This document shows, one piece after another, positions 1 through 3,685 of a stretch of DNA of 5,502 bases; within the stretch, counting starts at the first letter, position 1, and each line of letters starts with the position of its first letter. The stretch is from Methylovulum sp. (GTDB taxonomy: Bacteria > Pseudomonadota > Gammaproteobacteria > Methylococcales > Methylomonadaceae). The position numbers and the translations under genes are program-made. The stretch covers positions 1-5,502 of the forward strand of contig JACXTQ010000180.1 in the NCBI GenBank assembly GCA_016919605.1, written 5' to 3'. The notes below the pieces were generated by a model. It made no database searches and was not told the DNA's origin. It worked only from the letters and a program-made list of their open reading frames with translations.

Positions 1-84
1 GTCATCAAATACAACAACTCCATCCCGCCCTACCCCGAAACCCAAAACTATGTCCGGCAAGTTTTAGCTCTGTATAACCGTTAG
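1..84 (+). CDS. Lytic transglycosylase, C-terminal end (partial)
   Basis: The first 27 codons are open in frame 1 and end at a TAG stop at 82-84. The visible residues include the run SIPPYPETQNYVRQVLALY. The pattern IPPY-x-ETQ-x-YV is the conserved C-terminal end of the SLT (lysozyme-like) domain of soluble and membrane-bound lytic transglycosylases, which cleave peptidoglycan in the periplasm to form 1,6-anhydromuropeptides. In these proteins the tyrosine-valine helix closes the fold and often sits near the end of the protein, as here. The catalytic glutamate and any signal peptide lie upstream of the window, so the exact family member cannot be named. The call rests on one short but characteristic motif. 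Confidence 0.75.
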   Translation, partial: VIKYNNSIPPYPETQNYVRQVLALYNR

Positions 85-140
85 TAGCGTGGCGATCAGG
101 CCGCAAAAAATATCCGGCTGAATCTTAAGGAATAGCATCA

Positions 141-166
141 GCGATATCGTGACATAACGGTATCGC
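141..166 (+). other. Hairpin downstream of the transglycosylase gene
   Basis: GCGATATCG (141-149) pairs with CGGTATCGC (158-166) around an 8-nt loop, giving nine base pairs with one G-T wobble. It lies in the gap between the transglycosylase stop and the HAD gene. No T-tract follows on the + strand and no A-tract precedes it, so it is not a standard intrinsic terminator. It could be a weak or Rho-assisted 3' end structure for the upstream gene. Confidence 0.3.
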
Positions 167-193
167 ACCCCTTGTCATAGCCTAGCGACCTGT

Positions 194-222
194 TTGAGTC
201 TTAACCCCCGTCTTCTTATACA
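194..222 (+). promoter_or_regulatory. Possible sigma-70 promoter of the HAD phosphatase gene
   Basis: TTGAGT (194-199) and TATACA (217-222) are separated by 17 bp and each match the -35 and -10 consensus at four of six positions. The predicted transcription start would be near 229, only about ten bases before the ATG at 239. That leaves a very short leader and agrees with the absence of a clear Shine-Dalgarno sequence. The match is moderate and could be chance. Confidence 0.35.
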
Positions 223-238
223 TTCTGAGCTATTTTGC

Positions 239-865
239 ATGGCAAACATCAAAAACATCATCTTTGACTTGGGTGGAGTGGTCATTAACCTCGACATCCC
301 CCGTACCATCCACGAATTTGAAAAGCTGGGCATTGCAAAATTCGGCGCTATTTTTAGCCAATTGGCACAAACACCTTTGTTCGACCAATTTGACAAGGGG
401 CTGATTAGTGAAGATGATTTTTTCCATAGCATCAAAAACCAATTTAACCTGAGCCACTCCGTCATGGAACTGGAACGGGCTTGGAACGCCATGCTGCTGG
501 ACTTCCCTGGCCACCGCTTGACACAACTGACCGCTTACAAACAGCAATACACCACTTTTTTATTAAGCAACACCAACACCACGCATATCCGCGCCTTTGA
601 GAAAACCTTATCCGATAGCCATTCAGTAGCCAACTTACAGCCGTTTTTCCATAAAGTTTACTATTCCTGTGAGATTAATTTACGAAAACCCGATGCGGAA
701 ATTTTTGAATTTGTCTTACAAGAAAACGGCCTAAAACCTGAGGAAACCGTGTTTATTGATGACACGCTCATGCATGTGCACGCTGCGCAAAGCATTGGTA
801 TTCAAGCCCTACATTTGCCTAAAGGTGCTGAATTTAAAGATTTATTGGCTACGGTGCTGAATTAA
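239..865 (+). CDS. HAD-superfamily phosphatase, YihX-like (HAD-IA)
   Basis: This 208-residue protein has all four haloacid dehalogenase motifs in order. Motif I is IIFDLGGVV with nucleophile Asp10, motif II is FLLSN with Ser110, motif III is Lys150 in LRKPD, and motif IV is FIDD with Asp174/Asp175. The DxG form of motif I, the SNTN run after motif II, the RKP context and the length resemble E. coli YihX, an alpha-D-glucose-1-phosphate phosphatase. HAD substrates are hard to predict, so only a small phosphorylated metabolite is inferred. The helical cap between motifs I and II (about residues 16-90) fits a C1 cap. An in-frame TTG at 194 would add 15 residues, but ATG 239 begins directly before the beta-strand that carries motif I, and the TTG overlaps a possible -35 box. 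The next gene converges on it. No + strand terminator is obvious after the stop. Confidence 0.88.
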   Translation: MANIKNIIFDLGGVVINLDIPRTIHEFEKLGIAKFGAIFSQLAQTPLFDQFDKGLISEDDFFHSIKNQFNLSHSVMELERAWNAMLLDFPGHRLTQLTAYKQQYTTFLLSNTNTTHIRAFEKTLSDSHSVANLQPFFHKVYYSCEINLRKPDAEIFEFVLQENGLKPEETVFIDDTLMHVHAAQSIGIQALHLPKGAEFKDLLATVLN

Positions 866-879
866 GCAAAACACCACGC

Positions 880-914
880 AAAAAAAAGCCGAAACCTAAC
901 AAGGCTATTCGGCT
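880..914 (-). terminator. Second intrinsic terminator (minus strand)
   Basis: Read on the minus strand, AGCCGAA (914-908) pairs with TTCGGCT (893-887). A small inner stem (AGG/CCT with a four-base loop) lies inside it, and the A-run at 880-887 of the + strand supplies a U-tract of about eight. It lies beyond the first terminator at 948-974 and would act as a backup stop that protects the converging HAD gene. On the + strand the hairpin is not followed by T residues, so it should not end HAD transcription. Confidence 0.6.
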
Positions 915-947
915 AAAGGCCAGGAGGATGGCTGCATAGAACCGGTT

Positions 948-974
948 AAAAAAAGGGGACAAACGCTTTGCCCC
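948..974 (-). terminator. Intrinsic terminator of the three-gene redox operon
   Basis: On the + strand the order is an A-run (948-954), GGGGaCAAA (955-963), loop CGC (964-966) and TTTGCCCC (967-974). Read on the minus strand this is a GC-rich eight-pair stem with one bulged base and a three-base loop, followed by seven U. It begins about 25 bases after the stop of the last operon gene at 1000, the usual place for a Rho-independent terminator. Confidence 0.8.
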
Positions 975-999
975 CAGCAGCGAGTTTTATTTCAAAAGG

Positions 1000-1377
1000 T
1001 TAACTTTTACCCGGCAACATACCCACCGAGCCGGGTTTAATACGTTTGCAAGTCACCACCACATCTTCAAGATGGCATTGCTGTTTACCTGAATCAGCAC
1101 CAGTGCAAACGTGGCACACCGGCTTGCCGTTATCCTTAATGGCTTCGACATGCCAGCCGTAACCTTGTGACTGGCAAAACTTCTTGCTGTATTTGTTCAG
1201 GTTGAAAGGTTTGTTGGCATTGGCAATTGCTTGAGCTTCGTCGGTACAACCGGGCGACGGCAAGGTATTCGCCATCAAATCCCGATAGATATATTCGGTC
1301 GCTAAAGCGTGTCCTGACAGCGACAAACCGGAAAATAGCAGGACTGCCGCCAATACAGTGGCTAAAGGGGCTTTCAT
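1000..1377 (-). CDS. Secreted six-cysteine protein of unknown function
   Basis: The product is 125 residues from the chosen ATG. Residues 1-26 form a Sec-type signal peptide: one Lys, a long Leu/Ala/Val core, then ALA before T27, the likely signal peptidase I site. The mature part of about 99 residues has exactly six cysteines (44, 68, 88, 91, 101, 110), including a CHVC pair at 88-91 near the C-terminus. This would suit three disulfides or a metal or redox site in the periplasm. I do not recognise the family. No lipobox is seen, so it is probably soluble. Three starts lie in tandem (GTG 1383, ATG 1380, ATG 1377). The AGGAG at 1389-1385 is best spaced, seven bases, for the ATG at 1377. It is the last gene of the operon, 22 bp after the microprotein gene, and a strong terminator follows. 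Confidence 0.75.
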   Translation of the reverse strand: MKAPLATVLAAVLLFSGLSLSGHALATEYIYRDLMANTLPSPGCTDEAQAIANANKPFNLNKYSKKFCQSQGYGWHVEAIKDNGKPVCHVCTGADSGKQQCHLEDVVVTCKRIKPGSVGMLPGKS

Positions 1378-1399
1378 CATCACTCTCCTAATACCCTCA

Positions 1400-1573
1400 T
1401 TAATTTAAGACCCGAATATTCATCTGGGCGTTTTCTTGTTCTATCTGTTGTTTGATCGGGGCAAATTTTTCATTTTCGCTCTGTTTGACAATGGCAATGC
1501 CCGCCACTATGGCAAACACCGTGCCGCCAACATACAACCAGAACTTATCTGTTTTGGGTTCTTGTTCACTCAT
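1400..1573 (-). CDS. Single-pass membrane microprotein (57 residues), unknown function
   Basis: A 57-codon frame runs from ATG at 1573-1571 to TAA at 1402-1400. It starts MSEQEPKTDK, a short polar N-terminus, followed by one hydrophobic helix at about residues 11-29 (WLYVGGTVFAIVAGIAIV). A polar Gln/Glu/Asn/Lys-rich tail of about 27 residues may be a short amphipathic or coiled helix. A GAGG sequence lies eight bases before the start. The stop is 22 bp before the next gene and the start is 24 bp after the thioredoxin-like gene's stop, so all three fit one transcript. The GxxxG-free, Ala/Gly-rich helix has no recognised family signature, and there are no cysteines. The evidence for a real gene is the ribosome binding site, the operon spacing, which fills the gap exactly, and the clean membrane helix. 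Confidence 0.7.
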   Translation of the reverse strand: MSEQEPKTDKFWLYVGGTVFAIVAGIAIVKQSENEKFAPIKQQIEQENAQMNIRVLN

Positions 1574-1597
1574 GGCTGATACCTCTTTTTGTTATTC

Positions 1598-1831
1598 TTA
1601 TTGCAAATCGCTCAGGGCGGCTCCGAAATTGATATGGAAAACCTGCCCGTTCAACAGCAAAGCGGGTACGGATGCCACCCCCGCCGTCTGCGCTTCTTCG
1701 ATACGCGCGGCTTGCTCGCCCAGATGCACGACTTCAACGGTATATTTGCTGTGGTCAAGGGCATCGGCCACCAAGTGTTCCGCGCTAAGGCAAACAGGGC
1801 AACCGGCATGATAAAAAATGGCCGTATTCAT
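1598..1831 (-). CDS. Small thioredoxin/glutaredoxin-fold protein with CPVC motif
   Basis: The 77-residue protein has the minimal glutaredoxin-like layout. A first beta-strand (NTAIFYHAG) leads to a dithiol motif C11-P-V-C14 at the start of a helix. A second strand (YTVEVVHLG, about 30-38) follows, then the cis-proline loop SVP (Val55-Pro56) before the strand ALLLNGQVFHI. No signal peptide is present, so it is probably cytosolic. The family reduces or exchanges disulfides, but CPVC differs from thioredoxin CGPC and classical glutaredoxin CPYC, and the partner is unknown. The start ATG at 1831 has GAGG eight bases upstream. It is the first gene of the minus-strand operon, directly behind a strong promoter with an operator-like palindrome, which points to inducible expression. 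An alternative is a thiol-based peroxide or metal-response carrier. Confidence 0.85.
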   Translation of the reverse strand: MNTAIFYHAGCPVCLSAEHLVADALDHSKYTVEVVHLGEQAARIEEAQTAGVASVPALLLNGQVFHINFGAALSDLQ

Positions 1832-1850
1832 AAAATCATCCTCAGTAAAT

Positions 1851-1869
1851 TAGTATCGAGTCGATACTA
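1851..1869. promoter_or_regulatory. Perfect 19-bp palindrome, probable repressor operator
   Basis: TAGTATCGA (1851-1859), a central G (1860) and TCGATACTA (1861-1869) form a perfect inverted repeat with nine-base half-sites. It covers the downstream part of the -10 box and the predicted start of the minus-strand operon promoter, the classic place for a repressor of the TetR, MarR or ArsR kind. No regulator gene is present in this window, so the binding protein would act from elsewhere. I do not match the motif to a named regulator. Confidence 0.75.
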
Positions 1870-1894
1870 TATAAAAATCGCTTATCACTGTCAA
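1866..1894 (-). promoter_or_regulatory. Sigma-70 promoter of the three-gene redox operon
   Basis: On the minus strand, TTGACA (1894-1889) is a perfect -35 box and TATAGT (1871-1866) a -10 box with five of six consensus bases, separated by exactly 17 bp. The expected transcription start is near 1858-1860, in the middle of the palindrome, leaving a leader of about 28 bases before the ATG at 1831. Such a strong core promoter with an overlapping dyad suggests high expression when derepressed. Confidence 0.8.
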
Positions 1895-1969
1895 CTGCTA
1901 AAATATTATTGGGGTTGGCCGGACAATGCCTTGCCAGAGAGCTTTTGGTGACAGACTTTGGCTTTTCAC

Positions 1970-2023
1970 TTGCACCATGACAATGCGGCATCGCACAGCT
2001 ATGGAGCTTGCTTCATGGTGCAA
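1970..2023. repeat. 11-bp perfect inverted repeat with 32-bp centre
   Basis: TTGCACCATGA (1970-1980) is the exact reverse complement of TCATGGTGCAA (2013-2023). The 32-base centre contains AGCT twice (1997-2000 and 2005-2008), which could form a small inner stem. The half-sites TGCACC and GGTGCA resemble the halves of NtrC enhancer sites, but those are normally 5 bp apart, so the resemblance may be chance. It could be a cruciform or RNA hairpin in the zwf leader region, or two looping protein sites. No U-tract follows on either strand. Confidence 0.65.
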
Positions 2024-2083
2024 AAAGGCTTGGGCGCACCAATCAATACAGCATAGAGAAACAAATTCTGAGATAATAAGACG

Positions 2084-2103
2084 TTAATATCCCGGCATAT
2101 TAA
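2084..2103. repeat. AT-rich dyad upstream of zwf, possible operator
   Basis: TTAATAT (2084-2090) and ATATTAA (2097-2103) form a perfect 7-bp inverted repeat around CCCGGC. It lies 47 bp before the zwf start, within or just downstream of the likely promoter. It does not match the HexR, PntR or SoxS sites known to me, so a role as an operator is only inferred from its position and symmetry. Confidence 0.4.
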
Positions 2104-2149
2104 TTGCTCACTTCCCACATCAGCCTTTCTATTTACTCGGCGACTCGTA

Positions 2150-3619
2150 ATGACAGACAAAAAAACATTTAAACCCTGTGATTTGGTTCTCTTCGGTGCG
2201 CTTGGCGACTTATCCCGCCGTAAGCTGCTTATCTCTTTATATCGTTTGGAAAACGCCAACCTCATAGAGGATGACACACGCATTATTGGGGTCGACAGAC
2301 ATGCCCACGACAACGCCCAATTTGTCGATATTGCCTATAAAAGTTTGCAGGCATTTTTAAGTGACGAGTTGGATGAGGCGGTTTGGCAACGCTTTTCCGC
2401 CCGATTAGGCTATGTGCAAATAGACTTGACCCAAGTCGAGCAATACCAGAAACTGAAAACCGTTACCGATAGCAAAGCTAGGGTGCTGGTCAATTACTTT
2501 GCCGTATCACCGTTTTTGTTTAAAAGCATTTGTCAGGGGCTACACCAGTCGGGGATTTTGACCGAAGAATCGCGCATGGTGATGGAAAAACCTATCGGCC
2601 ATAACCTGAAATCATCAAAAGAAATCAATGATGAAGTCGCCAAAGTTTTTAAAGAAAAACAAGTTTTCCGTATCGACCATTATTTAGGTAAAGAAACGGT
2701 ACTGAATTTGCTGGCGTTACGGTTTGCCAATTCCATATTCACCACCAACTGGAACCATAACACGATTGACCACATCCAGATTACCGTGGCCGAAGAAGTG
2801 GGCATTGAAGGACGTTGGGAGTATTTTGACAAGACCGGACAATTGCGGGACATGGTGCAAAACCATTTATTGCAAATTTTGACCTTTATCGCGATGGAGC
2901 CGCCGGTCAACCTGGAAGCCGAAAGCATCCATAATGAAAAGATCAAAGTCCTGAAAGCCTTGCGCCCTATCACACTCAACAATGTCGAAGAAAAAACCGT
3001 GCGCGGCCAATATTCGGCAGGGTATTTAAAAGGCAATGCCGTACCAGGGTATCTGGAAGAAGAAGGCGCCAACACCGAGAGCACCACCGAAAGCTTTGTG
3101 GCGTTGCGGGTGGACATTGATAACTGGCGGTGGGCAGGCGTACCGTTTTATTTGCGCACCGGCAAAAGGATGCAGGGCAAGCGTACCGAAATCGTGGTGT
3201 ACTTTAAGCAATTGCCACATAATATTTTTAAGGACAGCTTCCGTGATTTACCGCCGAACAAGCTCATCATCCATTTACAACCGAATGAGGGCGTGGAAAT
3301 TGAAATGCTCAATAAAATCCCCGGCATTGACGAACATATCAAGCTGAAAAAAACCAAACTGGACTTAAGCTTTTCCGAAGCCTTTAAAAAGAGCCGTATT
3401 TTCGGCGGTTACGAAAAATTAGTCTTGGAAGCCATGCGCGGCAACCCGACCTTATTCTTAAGCCGTGAAGAAATCGAACAAGCGTGGACATGGATTGATT
3501 CGATACAAGATGCTTGGCGGCATCTTAACGCCACGCCCAAAGCCTATTCGGCAGGCACTTGGGGGCCAGTCGCCTCAGTCGCCCTGATCGCTAGGGATGG
3601 CAGGGCCTGGGAAGAATAA
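2150..3619 (+). CDS. zwf: Glucose-6-phosphate 1-dehydrogenase
   Basis: The enzyme oxidises glucose 6-phosphate to 6-phosphogluconolactone and reduces NAD(P)+ in the cytosol, feeding the oxidative pentose phosphate and Entner-Doudoroff routes. The 489 residues match the usual bacterial length. The N-terminal nucleotide fold carries FGALGDLSRRKL (residues 15-26). EKP (146-148) and the signature RIDHYLGK (174-181), with Asp176 and His177, form the substrate site. EEVGIEGR (215-222) and the catalytic His239 in DMVQNHLLQ follow. VRGQY, GYLEEEGAN and the C-terminal AGTWGPVASVALIARDGR are as in E. coli Zwf as I remember it. ATG 2150 places the Rossmann motif at the normal distance from the N-terminus, but no good Shine-Dalgarno precedes it, so translation may be weak or leader-dependent. 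edd starts 66 bp downstream on the same strand, with no terminator between them, so the two are probably cotranscribed. Confidence 0.98.
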   Translation: MTDKKTFKPCDLVLFGALGDLSRRKLLISLYRLENANLIEDDTRIIGVDRHAHDNAQFVDIAYKSLQAFLSDELDEAVWQRFSARLGYVQIDLTQVEQYQKLKTVTDSKARVLVNYFAVSPFLFKSICQGLHQSGILTEESRMVMEKPIGHNLKSSKEINDEVAKVFKEKQVFRIDHYLGKETVLNLLALRFANSIFTTNWNHNTIDHIQITVAEEVGIEGRWEYFDKTGQLRDMVQNHLLQILTFIAMEPPVNLEAESIHNEKIKVLKALRPITLNNVEEKTVRGQYSAGYLKGNAVPGYLEEEGANTESTTESFVALRVDIDNWRWAGVPFYLRTGKRMQGKRTEIVVYFKQLPHNIFKDSFRDLPPNKLIIHLQPNEGVEIEMLNKIPGIDEHIKLKKTKLDLSFSEAFKKSRIFGGYEKLVLEAMRGNPTLFLSREEIEQAWTWIDSIQDAWRHLNATPKAYSAGTWGPVASVALIARDGRAWEE

Positions 3620-3675
3620 CCGGCCAAACGGCTTAAAGAAAATCACCCTATTAAAAGTAACCGCAGTGATACAGT

Positions 3676-3679
3676 AGGA
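3676..3679 (+). promoter_or_regulatory. Ribosome binding site of edd
   Basis: AGGA lies six bases before the ATG at 3686 and fixes that start. It contrasts with zwf, which has no comparable site. The 66-bp zwf-edd gap shows no convincing terminator or promoter. Confidence 0.6.
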
Positions 3680-3685
3680 TTATCC

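Larger units (their letters stand above)
1895..2149. other. Non-coding region between the redox operon and zwf
   Basis: I see no credible gene here. The stretch contains two inverted repeats, described separately (1970-2023 and 2084-2103), and must carry the zwf promoter. I could not find a convincing -35/-10 pair for zwf: GATAAT at 2072-2077 resembles a -10 box but lacks a matching -35 at the usual distance. No HexR-type box (TGTAAT..ATTACA) is visible. Confidence 0.6.

Noticed and set aside
194..238. TTG start giving a 15-residue longer HAD protein
   Set aside because: The extension has no family similarity, the ATG at 239 gives the normal N-terminus before motif I, and the TTG overlaps a possible -35 box.
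922..939. Perfect AGGAGG followed at once by ATG
   Set aside because: The frame reads only Met-Ala-Ala before a TAG stop and the spacing is zero, so it is not a plausible gene start.
1926..1942. Sigma-54-like GG-N10-GC match on the + strand
   Set aside because: Only GG and TTGC agree with the consensus, the -24 element is otherwise unlike TGGCAC, and the NtrC-like half-sites lie downstream rather than upstream.
1452..1951. Two overlapping + strand open frames of about 120 codons
   Set aside because: They lie opposite the thioredoxin-like and microprotein genes, have no family features, and one runs through the promoter and operator. They are shadows of the minus-strand genes.
1999..2313. 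Minus-strand frame crossing the zwf start, a possible regulator for the operon
   Set aside because: It covers the zwf coding start in antisense, has no helix-turn-helix pattern and no ribosome binding site that I can see.
3620..3685. Possible terminator between zwf and edd
   Set aside because: Only a three-base stem (GCC/GGC) can be formed and no T-tract follows.
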